From: VBKO01 sp036393835
GTDB taxonomy: Bacteria; Myxococcota; Myxococcia; Myxococcales; 40CM-4-68-19
Direction of reading: 5' to 3'
Assembly: GCA_036393835.1 (NCBI GenBank)
Contig: DASWGI010000288.1
Span: 1 to 15,112 of the forward strand
DNA: 15,112 bases
This document shows, piece after piece, positions 1 to 9,516 of this stretch. Every line of letters begins with the position of its first letter. Within the stretch, counting starts at the first letter, position 1. The position numbers and the translations under genes were made by a program. The notes below the pieces were generated by a model. That model did not search any database and was not told the DNA's origin. It was given only the letters and a program-made list of their open reading frames with translations.

Positions 1-473
1 CAGGCCCCTCCCAATCCCGCGAACACCGTGTGCGTCGGCAGCGGTCCGAGCAGCAGGGTGCCCGTCTTCGAGAAGACGGCGATGCTCGAGTTGACGATCT
101 GCAGGTAGTGGTTCGGGCCCACGTCGCCCTGCGGATCGGCCGGATCCGCCTCGACGCTGAACGACTGGGCCGACGGCACTCCCACGGTGCCGAGGCCGAT
201 GCCCTCGAAGATCAGCTTCGTCGGCGGGGCCAGCAGGGCGGGAACGCTGCGCTGCACGACCGGGTCGCGGACCGGCTCGGCTGGCGCGCTGAGCGGAATG
301 CGGCGGGGCTCATGGTCCTCGGGAGGAGGCGGGACGACAGCTGGACGCATGAGCCAGAGGGGGGGCGAGACGCCGTAGAGACCGGGCCCCATCTGCTGCG
401 GCCGCGTGATCTGCGGCAGCGCGAGAGCGGCGCCGGAAATGGCCAGCGCCAGTGCGGCAACCCGCAAGCGCAT
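1..473 (-). CDS. Secreted protein, N-terminal part (runs off the window)
   Basis: This gene reads leftwards from an ATG at 473 and is still open at base 1, so only the first ~157 codons are visible. The product begins with a clear Sec signal peptide (MRLRVAALALAISGAALA, about residues 1-18). A proline-rich linker of roughly 60 residues follows. Then comes a more structured stretch with the motif GDVGPNHYLQIVNSSIAVF and a following KTGTLLLGPLPTHTVFAG. From memory, such GPNHY...VFxKxG segments open large secreted beta-propeller or repeat proteins in Myxococcota and Acidobacteria, so the full protein is probably much longer and exported. That assignment is recall, not a search. No strong ribosome binding site precedes the ATG. 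The 30-base gap to the upstream minus-strand gene (stop at 504) would allow either co-transcription or its own promoter. Function unknown; confident that it is coding. Confidence 0.8.
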   Translation of the reverse strand, partial: MRLRVAALALAISGAALALPQITRPQQMGPGLYGVSPPLWLMRPAVVPPPPEDHEPRRIPLSAPAEPVRDPVVQRSVPALLAPPTKLIFEGIGLGTVGVPSAQSFSVEADPADPQGDVGPNHYLQIVNSSIAVFSKTGTLLLGPLPTHTVFAGLGGA

Positions 474-503
474 ACCGGTACTACGATACAGCTTCCGGCA
501 GAA

Positions 504-1022
504 TCAACCAGCCTCCCCGCGTGAGACCCGGGAAGGATCCGTCGGAAAGCGGGCGAATTCCTCCAGCAGCGCTGCGCAAAAGGCGACGACGGCGCGGCCG
601 TTGGCGAAGAAGCGGAACAGCGCGACGTCGGCTCCCGGCTCGCCGGACTGCCCGCCCACCGGCTCCAGCAGGCTGCGCAGGTCGAGGCCCGCTTCGATCT
701 GGTAGGCGTCGGGTCCTCCGGTCACCCGCAGGGCCAGCGCCGCGCCGGCGCTGGGCTCCAGCGCCGCGCCTCCCGGCTGTCCCGCCTCGAGCAGCGCCTC
801 GAGCTGCTCGAGGAAGTGGATCAGGTCGAGGTCGAGTAGCGTCACCTGGGGCAGCCGCAAGAGGGGCACGAAGGCGTGCTCGCCGGTGGTGGGCCGGTGG
901 CGGTATCGCTCGACGGCCGCTTCCGCCTGCAGGGCGGCCGGGCTGCGCACGCCGTCGGACGCGCGCGCCGAGAGCTCAAGCCGGAGGCGCAAGTTCGACG
1001 CCTGGTTGAGCAGCACGGCCAC
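504..1022 (-). CDS. Hypothetical protein, about 172 residues
   Basis: The reading frame has good coding character but I do not recognise the family. I chose the GTG at 1022 (VAVLLNQASNLRLRLELSAR...) because conserved-looking sequence begins there and it avoids overlapping lnt. In-frame ATGs at 1067 and 1097 would give 187 or 197 residues but would overlap the divergent lnt start. The protein has no signal peptide or membrane segment. It has an alternating polar/hydrophobic N-terminus suggesting beta strands, a leucine-rich helix near the middle (LIHFLEQLEALLEAG), and a C-terminal half with GADVALFRFFANGRAVVAFCAAL. That layout resembles small cytoplasmic alpha/beta proteins of the immunity-protein or WapI-like type, which is only an impression. 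It precedes the secreted protein on the same strand by 30 bases, so the two could share a transcript. Confidence 0.6.
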   Translation of the reverse strand: MAVLLNQASNLRLRLELSARASDGVRSPAALQAEAAVERYRHRPTTGEHAFVPLLRLPQVTLLDLDLIHFLEQLEALLEAGQPGGAALEPSAGAALALRVTGGPDAYQIEAGLDLRSLLEPVGGQSGEPGADVALFRFFANGRAVVAFCAALLEEFARFPTDPSRVSRGEAG

Positions 1023-1065
1023 GCCCCGTCTGTAGCACGGGTGTGATATTTCCAGCGGCTTCCGC

Positions 1066-2556
1066 ATGCGCCGCCTGCGCTCCCTCGCGCTGCCCACCTT
1101 GTCGGGCGTGCTCTACTTCGTCTCCTGGGTCGGCTTCGGCGTCTGGCCGCTGGCCTTCGTCTGCTTCGTGCCGCTCTTGCTCTCGCTGCGCGAGGCCACG
1201 CCGCGCGAAGCCCTGCGGCGGGGGGCGTGGTTCGGGTTCGTCGCCCACCTGGGCGGGTACACCTGGGTCATCCACCTGCTGCGCGTCTTCGCCTTCGCGC
1301 CGCTGCCGCTCGCCTTCCTCGGATACGTGGTGCTCTGCCTGGCCCAGGGCTTCCTCTTCGGCGTGTTCGCCTGGGCGCTGCGGAGGACCTGGACGGCGAC
1401 GCGCTGGCCGCTGGCCGGGCTGCTGCCGCTCTGCCTGGTCGCCACCGAGTTCGTCTACCCCCTGCTGTTCCAGAGCTACACCGGCGTGGCGCTGATGCCC
1501 GTCTTGCCGCTGGTGCAGGTGGCGGACCTGGGCGGGGTGCTGCTGCTCTCCGCCCTGCAGGCGTCGGTCAACGGAGCTCTGGCGGACCTGTTCCTCACCC
1601 GCCGGGCCTGGCCGGTGATCGGGACTGCGCTCGCGGTCGCCGCGACCCTGACGTACGGCCTGTGGCGGATCGGGCGCATCGACGCGCGCGAGCAGGCCGC
1701 CCCGATGCGGCGCATCGGGATCGCCCAGCCGAACGTCGGCGAGATCGCGCTCCACCGGAACCCGTACGCCTCGGTGCAGGCGCTGTGGTCGGACACCGCC
1801 GAGTTGCACGCGCGCGGGGCCGATCTCGTCATCTGGCCGGAGGTCGGCTACAACCTGCGCCCCGTCCGCGACGGCGACGACGGGCGCGCCATCTCGGGCG
1901 GCATCCCCGTCTCCATCATCGCCGGCGTCGAGCGCGTGAGAGGCAAGGAAGCCTGGAACAGCGCCATCGTGATCGGGCCGGACGGGAAGATCGGCGACCA
2001 CTACGACAAGATCCAGCTGCTCGCCTTCGGCGAGTACATCCCCTTCGGCGACTGGTTCCCCTTCCTCTACGAGTGGTCGCCGCTCGCCACCCACCTCACC
2101 CAGGGCACCACCACCCGGCCGCTGCGCGACGGCGGCTACAGGTACGCGACGTTCATCTGCTACGAGGACATCCTCCCCTGGATCGTGCGCAAGACGATGG
2201 AGGACCACGGCGAAGGGCGCGCCCACGCGCTGGTGAACCTCACCAACGACTCCTGGTACGGCGCCGGGCACGAGCAAGAGCAGCACTTGCAGCTCGCCGC
2301 GCTGCGCACCATCGAGCACCGCCGCTGGCTACTGCGCGCGACCTCGACGGGGATCAGCGCGTTCGTGGACGCGACCGGCCGGGTGGTGACGCGCATCCCG
2401 GCGGACGTGCGCGGGATCGCCGTCCGCGACGTGCCGATGATGCAGGGGACCACGGTCTACCAGGTGGTGGGCGACTGGCCCGGCTGGGCGGCGCTGGGCC
2501 TGCTCGGCTTCCTCACGGCGCGGGAATTGCGCCGGCGGAAGAGGAGGCGGAACTGA
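1066..2556 (+). CDS. lnt: Apolipoprotein N-acyltransferase
   Basis: Lnt adds the third acyl chain to the N-terminal cysteine of diacylated lipoproteins at the periplasmic face of the inner membrane, the last step after Lgt and LspA. The 496-residue product has about six hydrophobic segments in residues 1-210, then a nitrilase-type domain (about 218-465) and a final membrane segment near 472-488. The catalytic triad is visible: Glu259 in IWPEV, Lys315 in DKIQLLAFGEYIP, and Cys365 in FICYEDILP, with Glu323 and Glu367 also at conserved positions. LVNLTNDSWYG and the following Q-H segment match the family. Length is close to the E. coli protein (512). No good Shine-Dalgarno precedes the ATG, but the first membrane segment follows directly, so the start is probable. 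It stands alone, with unrelated genes on the opposite strand on both sides. Its presence fits the lipoproteins encoded nearby. Confidence 0.96.
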   Translation: MRRLRSLALPTLSGVLYFVSWVGFGVWPLAFVCFVPLLLSLREATPREALRRGAWFGFVAHLGGYTWVIHLLRVFAFAPLPLAFLGYVVLCLAQGFLFGVFAWALRRTWTATRWPLAGLLPLCLVATEFVYPLLFQSYTGVALMPVLPLVQVADLGGVLLLSALQASVNGALADLFLTRRAWPVIGTALAVAATLTYGLWRIGRIDAREQAAPMRRIGIAQPNVGEIALHRNPYASVQALWSDTAELHARGADLVIWPEVGYNLRPVRDGDDGRAISGGIPVSIIAGVERVRGKEAWNSAIVIGPDGKIGDHYDKIQLLAFGEYIPFGDWFPFLYEWSPLATHLTQGTTTRPLRDGGYRYATFICYEDILPWIVRKTMEDHGEGRAHALVNLTNDSWYGAGHEQEQHLQLAALRTIEHRRWLLRATSTGISAFVDATGRVVTRIPADVRGIAVRDVPMMQGTTVYQVVGDWPGWAALGLLGFLTARELRRRKRRRN

Positions 2557-2577
2557 ACTCCCTGACGGACGACCTCG

Positions 2578-2880
2578 CTACCGGAAGAGCCCCAGCAGCG
2601 CGTTGACGGCGGCGATGAGGAGGATCTCGTCCCGGGTCATGTACCGAACCGCCTGCGACCCGCCCCGGAAGTCCGCGCATCTCGCCAGGCACCCGCGGAG
2701 GTCCTCGGCGCAGCTCCCCTCGTCGGGCTCCCTCCTGCGAGAGTCGTCGCTGCAGTGATCGGAAGCCGCCCGGCAGCTGTCCTCGCAGCTTCCGCCGCCC
2801 ATGCCCATCTCCAGCCGTCCGCCGCCCGCCGAGGCGCAGCCCAGGCATGCCAGGATGACCAGCGAGGCCAGCGTGCGCAC
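2578..2880 (-). CDS. Small cysteine-paired putative lipoprotein (100 residues)
   Basis: The start is a GTG at 2880, supported by a strong purine-rich ribosome binding site (GGGGAGGGG) just upstream. The N-terminus MRTLASLVILACLGCASA is a lipoprotein signal; Cys12 or Cys15 could be the lipidated residue. The mature part has six cysteines at 32, 36, 43, 57, 64 and 68, so the spacing C-x3-C-x6-C-x13-C-x6-C-x3-C is a mirror image. This is what a disulfide-stapled helical hairpin would show. A glycine-rich linker precedes it, and residues about 84-100 (DEILLIAAVNALLGLFR) form a hydrophobic or amphipathic end. I recognise no named family. It converges on lnt (21-base gap) and diverges from uvrA. 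Alternative overlapping minus-strand frames here lack a signal and ribosome binding site. Location is probably the outer membrane or periplasm. Confidence 0.72.
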   Translation of the reverse strand: MRTLASLVILACLGCASAGGGRLEMGMGGGSCEDSCRAASDHCSDDSRRREPDEGSCAEDLRGCLARCADFRGGSQAVRYMTRDEILLIAAVNALLGLFR

Positions 2881-2977
2881 GCACCCCTCCCCTGGGAAGG
2901 GACCGGCCAGCAGGACGAGAGGCCACCCCTGGATCCGGCGCGTCGCGTCATCCCCGTCGGGCCGGGGATCGCGGCCG

Positions 2978-3006
2978 TTGAGAACGTCGGGGTCTCCGCT
3001 TATCCT
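2978..3006 (+). promoter_or_regulatory. Candidate sigma70-type promoter of uvrA
   Basis: TTGAGA (2978-2983) and TATCCT (3001-3006) are separated by 17 bases, matching 5 of 6 and 4 of 6 consensus positions. Transcription would start about 3012-3014, leaving only four to six bases before the uvrA ATG at 3018. I see no convincing SOS (LexA) box, although uvrA is SOS-controlled in many bacteria. Inferred from sequence pattern only. Confidence 0.4.
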
Positions 3007-3017
3007 GCGCGGTTCCG

Positions 3018-5891
<2,874 letters not shown>

Positions 5892-5904
5892 GGAAAAAGC
5901 GTAG

Positions 5905-5923
5905 CGCCGCCCTATCGGCGGCG
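5905..5923 (+). other. GC-rich hairpin between uvrA and the M28 peptidase gene
   Basis: A perfect 7-base-pair inverted repeat (CGCCGCC / GGCGGCG) with a 5-base loop lies 14 bases past the uvrA stop. No T-run follows, so it is not a classic intrinsic terminator. It could slow polymerase or protect the 3' end of the uvrA message. Chance occurrence is possible in DNA this GC-rich. Confidence 0.3.
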
Positions 5924-5945
5924 ACTCATCCGGAGGGGAACACCG

Positions 5946-7262
5946 ATGCTGCTCGTCCTGCTGCTGGCCGCGGTCGCGCCGGCGCGCCGCGATCCGCGCG
6001 TCGAGGCCGTCGTGCAGCGCATCGAACCCGCGCCGCTGCAGGCCACGGTGGCCAGGCTGGTGGGGTTCGGCACCCGGCACACGCTGTCGGACACGAAGTC
6101 CGAGACGCGCGGCATCGGCGCCGCGCGTCGGTGGCTGGCGGGCCAGTTCGGGGCGGCGGCGCAGGGCACGCGGCTCAAGCCGTTCGAGGACCGGTTCACG
6201 GCCGAGCCGGGTCGCCGCATCCCCGCTCCGGTGGAGCTGATCAACGTGGGCGCGGTGCTCCCCGGAACCGACCCGGCGCGCGGCAAGCAGGCGATCGTGA
6301 TGACCGGGCACTACGACAGCATGCCGTCGAACGTGATGGACGCGCAGAGCGACGCGCCCGGCGCGGTGGACGACGCGAGCGGCACCGCGATGGCGCTGGA
6401 GCTGGCACGGGCCTTCGCCCGGGAGCAGCCCGCGGTGACCCTGTACTTCGTCGCGGTGGCCGGCGAGGAGCAAGGGCTGGTCGGATCGGCCCACCTGGCG
6501 CAGCGCCTCAAGCAGGAGGGCGTGGAGGTGCTGGCGATGACCAGCGTGGACATCGCCGGGAACGTCCAGGGGCAGAACGGCGTGGTCGACAACACCCGGG
6601 GGCGCCTCTACTCGGAGGGCACGCCGATCGCGGAGACCGAGGCGCAGAAGCGGCTGCGCGACGCCGTCGGGGGCGAGAACGACAGCCCGTCGCGCGAGTG
6701 GGCCCGCTACCTGGAACGGCTCGGCGAGCGCTACGTGGAGAACCTCGATCTCCTGGTCATGCTGCGGCGCGACCGCATCGCGCGCGGGTCCGACCACACC
6801 TCGTTCAACCAGCAGGGCTTCCCCGCGGTGCGGCTCTCCGAGATGGTCGAGCACTACGACCGCGAGCACCAGACCCCGCGGGTGGAGAACGGCCGCCCGT
6901 ACGGCGACGACCTGGCGCATTTCGACGCGCCCTACACCGCGAAGCTCTGCCGGGCGCTCGCTTCCGCGCTGGGATCGCTGGCGTTCGCGCCGGCCGCTCC
7001 GGCGGCGGTCAAGCTGGGCGGCGCGGTGAGCCCGGACACGCGGCTGCGCTGGACGCTGCCCGCCGACCCGCGCATCGCCAACGTGGCCCTTTACCGCCGC
7101 CGCGCCGACTCGGTCCGCTGGGAACGCGCCCAGCTGGTCGGCAAGGTGGACCACGTCGTCCTGCAGAACGTCATCCCGGACGACGAGTTCTTCGCCGTCG
7201 CGACGGTGGACGACGCGGGGAACGAATCTTTGCCCCAATCGCCCTCCGAGCTGGAGCGCTGA
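5946..7262 (+). CDS. Secreted M28-family zinc aminopeptidase
   Basis: The product (438 residues) has a short signal sequence (MLLVLLLAAVAPA) and a strong ribosome binding site (GGAGGGG, 5932-5938) before the ATG, which settles the start. The co-catalytic dizinc set of family M28 is complete: His122 and Asp124 in GHYDS, bridging Asp142 in GAVDDASG, catalytic Glu174 and zinc ligand Glu175 in GEEQGL, Asp202 in SVDIAG, and His284 in SDHTSF. Family members remove N-terminal amino acids from peptides; the exact specificity cannot be read from sequence. Residues about 345-438 form a separate beta-rich domain resembling a fibronectin or Ig-like module, ending VDDAGNESLPQSPSELER. It is probably periplasmic or secreted and used in protein turnover or feeding. 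The 54-base gap to uvrA makes read-through possible but no functional link is evident. A hairpin repeat follows its stop codon. Confidence 0.92.
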   Translation: MLLVLLLAAVAPARRDPRVEAVVQRIEPAPLQATVARLVGFGTRHTLSDTKSETRGIGAARRWLAGQFGAAAQGTRLKPFEDRFTAEPGRRIPAPVELINVGAVLPGTDPARGKQAIVMTGHYDSMPSNVMDAQSDAPGAVDDASGTAMALELARAFAREQPAVTLYFVAVAGEEQGLVGSAHLAQRLKQEGVEVLAMTSVDIAGNVQGQNGVVDNTRGRLYSEGTPIAETEAQKRLRDAVGGENDSPSREWARYLERLGERYVENLDLLVMLRRDRIARGSDHTSFNQQGFPAVRLSEMVEHYDREHQTPRVENGRPYGDDLAHFDAPYTAKLCRALASALGSLAFAPAAPAAVKLGGAVSPDTRLRWTLPADPRIANVALYRRRADSVRWERAQLVGKVDHVVLQNVIPDDEFFAVATVDDAGNESLPQSPSELER

Positions 7263-7274
7263 GACAAAACCATT

Positions 7275-7349
7275 TCACCACGGAGGGCACGGAGGCCACG
7301 GAGTTGGTTTTCGAAAACGCCTCCGTGCTCTCCGTGCTCTTGTGGTGCA
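7275..7349. repeat. Hairpin repeat, copy A (three CACGGAG units per left arm)
   Basis: The left arm has three 9-base units, each ending CACGGAG (7277-7285, 7286-7294, 7295-7303). The right arm (7321-7349) carries CTCCGTG twice followed by a diverged end, TTGTGGTG. The arms can pair into a long stem with some mismatches. The 17-base loop contains a perfect 12-base palindrome, GTTTTCGAAAAC (7307-7318). The element fills the gap between two genes that converge (stops at 7262 and 7363), so it may act as a two-way transcription terminator or RNA stabiliser. Copy B at 11371-11445 has the same plan. I recall similar CACGGAG-type intergenic repeats as dispersed elements in other high-GC genomes; that memory has not been checked. 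Confidence 0.8.
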
Positions 7350-7362
7350 ATCTTTTCGTCGA

Positions 7363-7629
7363 TCAGGGCTCGCGCGTGCCGGCGTCGGGGTGCTGCGTCG
7401 CCTGCTGCGCGCCGGAGGGTTGGGGCTCGAAGAGGTCGAGGTTGCGGAGCAGCTCGACCTGCTCGAGCAGCGCGAGCTGGCGGACGACCTCGGCGTCCTC
7501 GGCCGAGAGCGGATTCCCCTGCCGCGGCTGCTCGCCGGCCTGCGGCGGGCGGCGCGGCTCGTCGGCGCGCGCGGCCCGGAGAGGCCCGCAGAGCGCGGCG
7601 GCGAGGAGCAGCGAGGCGCGGAAGATCAT
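7363..7629 (-). CDS. Small secreted protein with leucine/acidic motif (88 residues)
   Basis: The product has a Sec signal peptide (MIFRASLLLAAALCGPLRAARA, cleavage near residue 22), a proline/glutamine-rich linker, one predicted helix (about 44-68), and a disordered tail. Inside the helix, residues 52-66 (LALLEQVELLRNLDL) resemble residues 122-136 of the anti-sigma factor two genes upstream (LELFEDLNVVQNQDA). The ATG at 7629 lies 3 bases after the stop of the DUF3106-like gene, so translation is likely coupled. This is the last gene of the minus-strand train and ends next to hairpin repeat copy A. No named family is recognised. The shared motif suggests a periplasmic partner or competitor of the anti-sigma factor tail, which is inference. 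Confidence 0.75.
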   Translation of the reverse strand: MIFRASLLLAAALCGPLRAARADEPRRPPQAGEQPRQGNPLSAEDAEVVRQLALLEQVELLRNLDLFEPQPSGAQQATQHPDAGTREP

Positions 7630-7632
7630 GGC

Positions 7633-8208
7633 TCAGTGGCGGCGCAGCCGCTCCTTCTGCTCCAGGTGGCGATCGCGCCGCTGCTCCTTGCGCTCGCGGC
7701 GCTGCTCCTTCTGCTCCTGCCGCCTCTCCTGGCGCTGCTCGCGGAAGCGCCGGCGGGCCTCCTCGCGCTGCTCCGGGGTCATCCGCTCCCAGCGCTCCAT
7801 GTTCTCCAGGATCTGCCGGCGCTGATCGGGATCGGCGCTCATCACCCGCCGCAGCGACTCGCGCAGCTGCTCGCGCTCCTGGGGAGAGAGCGAGCGGAAA
7901 CGCTGCCATTGCTGCAACACCTGCTGCCGCTGCTCGGGCGGCATCGCGAGGAACCGGCGGTAGTTCTCGTCGACGCGCGCATGCTCGTCGGGAGCCATCC
8001 GGTTCAGCCGCGCGAGGTTCTCCTGGATCCGCTGCCGCTCGTCCGCCGGCAGCTGCTGCAGCTCGCGGTAGCGGCGGCGCAGCTCCTCCTGCTTCTCCGG
8101 AGGCAGGCTGCGGAAGCGCTCCTCGGCGGACTGCCCCTGTGCCTGCGCGCGAGAGGCGGGCGGCGCGGCGGCCAGCGTGACCAGCAGCGCGAGCGCGGCG
8201 CGGCGCAT
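7633..8208 (-). CDS. DUF3106-like periplasmic protein with 18-residue helical repeats
   Basis: The start (ATG at 8208) shares one base with the stop of the anti-sigma gene, so the two are translationally coupled. A longer open frame upstream is a shadow of that gene. The 191-residue product has a signal peptide (about 1-23, ending ASRAQAQ). Then come seven repeats of exactly 18 residues, marked by a hydrophobic residue plus nearby proline at 35, 53, 71, 89, 107, 125 and 143 (for example MPPEQRQQ, LSPQEREQ, MTPEQREE). This is the plan of DUF3106 proteins and is reminiscent of the LTxxQ motif of Spy/CpxP/CnrX-type stress sensors. Residues 157-191 form a highly charged Arg/Gln/Glu/Lys tail with the recurring piece KEQRR. 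Expected in the periplasm; its position suggests a sensor or chaperone working with the anti-sigma factor. Confidence 0.85.
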   Translation of the reverse strand: MRRAALALLVTLAAAPPASRAQAQGQSAEERFRSLPPEKQEELRRRYRELQQLPADERQRIQENLARLNRMAPDEHARVDENYRRFLAMPPEQRQQVLQQWQRFRSLSPQEREQLRESLRRVMSADPDQRRQILENMERWERMTPEQREEARRRFREQRQERRQEQKEQRRERKEQRRDRHLEQKERLRRH

Positions 8209-8675
8209 CACGGCTTGCCCTCGGGCTGGAGCGTGTGGAGCACCGCCACCACCTCCAGGTCGCGGAGCGCGTCCTGGTTCTGCACGACGTTCAGATCCTC
8301 GAAGAGCTCGAGGCGCTGCGCCACGATCAGCTCCTCTCCGCTCGCGCGCGGTGGCGGGCGCGCGATCAGCACCGCGGCCGCCGCGACCGCGCCCGCGGCC
8401 AGACCGCCGCCGAAGGCCCAGCGCCACCACGGCGCGCCCAGCGGCCGGGGGTGGAGCTCGCTCGCTCGGGCGGCGGCGCGCCCGGCGAATCCGGGGCGTG
8501 GATCGACCGCCGGCAGGGGAGCGACGATCGACGTCGCCTCCCGCAAGAGGTCCCGCTCCTCTGCGCACGCGGGGCACGAATCGAGGTGGCGGCGCACCTC
8601 GGCGGCGTCGTCCTGCGGCAGGGTGCCGGCCAGCCAGGCGCCGAGCCGATCCGCGATGTGGCCCTTCTGGAGCAT
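8208..8675 (-). CDS. Zinc-finger (zf-HC2/ZAS) membrane anti-sigma factor
   Basis: Anti-sigma factors of this type hold an ECF sigma factor in the cytoplasm until an envelope signal releases it. The 155-residue product shows the ZAS zinc motif His30-x3-Cys34-x2-Cys37 with upstream His6. It then has a proline-rich linker, a single membrane segment (about 86-105, FGGGLAAGAVAAAAVLIA) and a short periplasmic tail (106-155) containing LELFEDLNVVQNQDALRDLE. The ATG at 8675 has a GAGGG ribosome binding site. The DUF3106-like gene follows with a one-base overlap. Normally the cognate sigma gene lies directly upstream; here 124 non-coding bases and then a NarL-type regulator are found instead, so its sigma partner must lie elsewhere. 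The intramembrane protease gene at 9517-10578 may supply the cleavage step of a regulated-proteolysis pathway, which is inference. Confidence 0.88.
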   Translation of the reverse strand: MLQKGHIADRLGAWLAGTLPQDDAAEVRRHLDSCPACAEERDLLREATSIVAPLPAVDPRPGFAGRAAARASELHPRPLGAPWWRWAFGGGLAAGAVAAAAVLIARPPPRASGEELIVAQRLELFEDLNVVQNQDALRDLEVVAVLHTLQPEGKP

Positions 8676-8799
8676 CGGTTCAGGTCCCTCGCGGGCGGAT
8701 CCTTCCCGCCCCCAGGGAGACCCTCAGGGACGGGGAAAAGTTAGATGGGGCACCCTGGGAGCAGCGTTGTAGCACGCCTGCGTCGTGGGCGAGGGGGGC

Positions 8800-9450
8800 C
8801 TACGAGCTGATCAGGCCGTGCCGCGCTGCCAGGCGCAGCAGCTCCACCGCCGAATGGACGCGCAGCTTCTTGAGGATGCGGCTGCGGTGCGTCTCGACCG
8901 TGCGCCGGCTGATGCGGAGCCGCTTGGCGATCTCCTCGTTGGAGCAGCCGAGCACCAGCAGCGAGAACACCTCGCGCTCGCGCGCGGACAGCACATCGAG
9001 CGGCGCGCGGTCTCCGGCGGGGCGCTCGAGCAAGTGCTGGTTCACCCGCTCGAGCGCGAGCCGGGGGGAGAGGTATCGCTGGCCGGCGCCCACTTCCCGG
9101 ATGGCCGCCACGATCTCTTCCGCGTTCCCGTCCTTGCCGGCATATCCCATGGCGCCGGCGGCGAACGCCTCCGCTGCGAAGTCCTCGGCGACCTGCGCGG
9201 AGAGCACCAGTACGCGCCGCTCCGGATGCCGGCGGAGCAGCTGGCGCAGGACCGAGAGACCTCCGGTGCCCGGCAGCGAGGAATCGAGCACCACCACGTC
9301 GGGCCGCGCGTTCGCGAGCAGCGCCGCCGCGCTCTGCAGCGAATCGGCCTCGCCCACGATCTCCAACCCACGACCATGGCCGGAGATGGCCGTGCGCAGC
9401 CCCGCGCGGTACAGCGGGTGGGCGTCGACGATCGCGACCCGCAAAGTCAC
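8800..9450 (-). CDS. NarL/FixJ-type response regulator
   Basis: The 216-residue product has a receiver domain (about 1-120) and a LuxR-type helix-turn-helix (about 150-212) with the typical LSAREREVFSLLVLG, NEEIAKRLRISRRTVETH and ILKKLRVHS segments. It should bind DNA as a dimer. The phosphoacceptor is Asp56 (VVLDSSLPG), with Ser83 and Lys106 at the usual switch positions. The acidic pocket is reduced: where most members have two acids before a histidine (DDH), this one has Asp9-Ala10-His11. The start is a GTG at 9450, chosen because the receiver's first strand (LRVAIVD) begins there; the ribosome binding site is weak. No sensor kinase is adjacent, so its input is unknown. It sits 66 bases after the site-2 protease gene and 124 bases before the anti-sigma gene. 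Confidence 0.93.
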   Translation of the reverse strand: MTLRVAIVDAHPLYRAGLRTAISGHGRGLEIVGEADSLQSAAALLANARPDVVVLDSSLPGTGGLSVLRQLLRRHPERRVLVLSAQVAEDFAAEAFAAGAMGYAGKDGNAEEIVAAIREVGAGQRYLSPRLALERVNQHLLERPAGDRAPLDVLSAREREVFSLLVLGCSNEEIAKRLRISRRTVETHRSRILKKLRVHSAVELLRLAARHGLISS

Positions 9451-9481
9451 AGCCGGACTCTACACCGGCATATTCCAGTGG

Positions 9482-9495
9482 GGTCAAATTCGACC
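9482..9495. promoter_or_regulatory. Imperfect dyad upstream of the response regulator gene
   Basis: GGTCAAATTCGACC is a 14-base inverted repeat with one mismatched symmetric pair, centred about 38 bases upstream of the regulator's GTG start. The A/T-rich centre stands out in this GC-rich DNA. It could be an operator, perhaps for autoregulation, or part of a dispersed repeat. There is no direct evidence for either. Confidence 0.25.
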
Positions 9496-9516
9496 GAACC
9501 GCTCCGAGGGAGGTCT

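Noticed and set aside
30..524. Plus-strand open frame over the left edge
   Set aside because: The minus-strand frame gives a signal peptide and a coherent protein; the plus-strand product is Arg-rich shadow.
1028..1060. TGATAT (1044-1049) as a -10 box for lnt
   Set aside because: No supporting -35 box at proper spacing; too weak to list.
976..2319. 447-codon minus-strand frame over lnt
   Set aside because: Antisense of lnt, biased composition, no motif.
7636..7780. Imperfect DNA repeats of GCTGCTCCTT type
   Set aside because: Explained by the Arg/Gln/Glu-rich repeats of the DUF3106-like protein; not a separate element.
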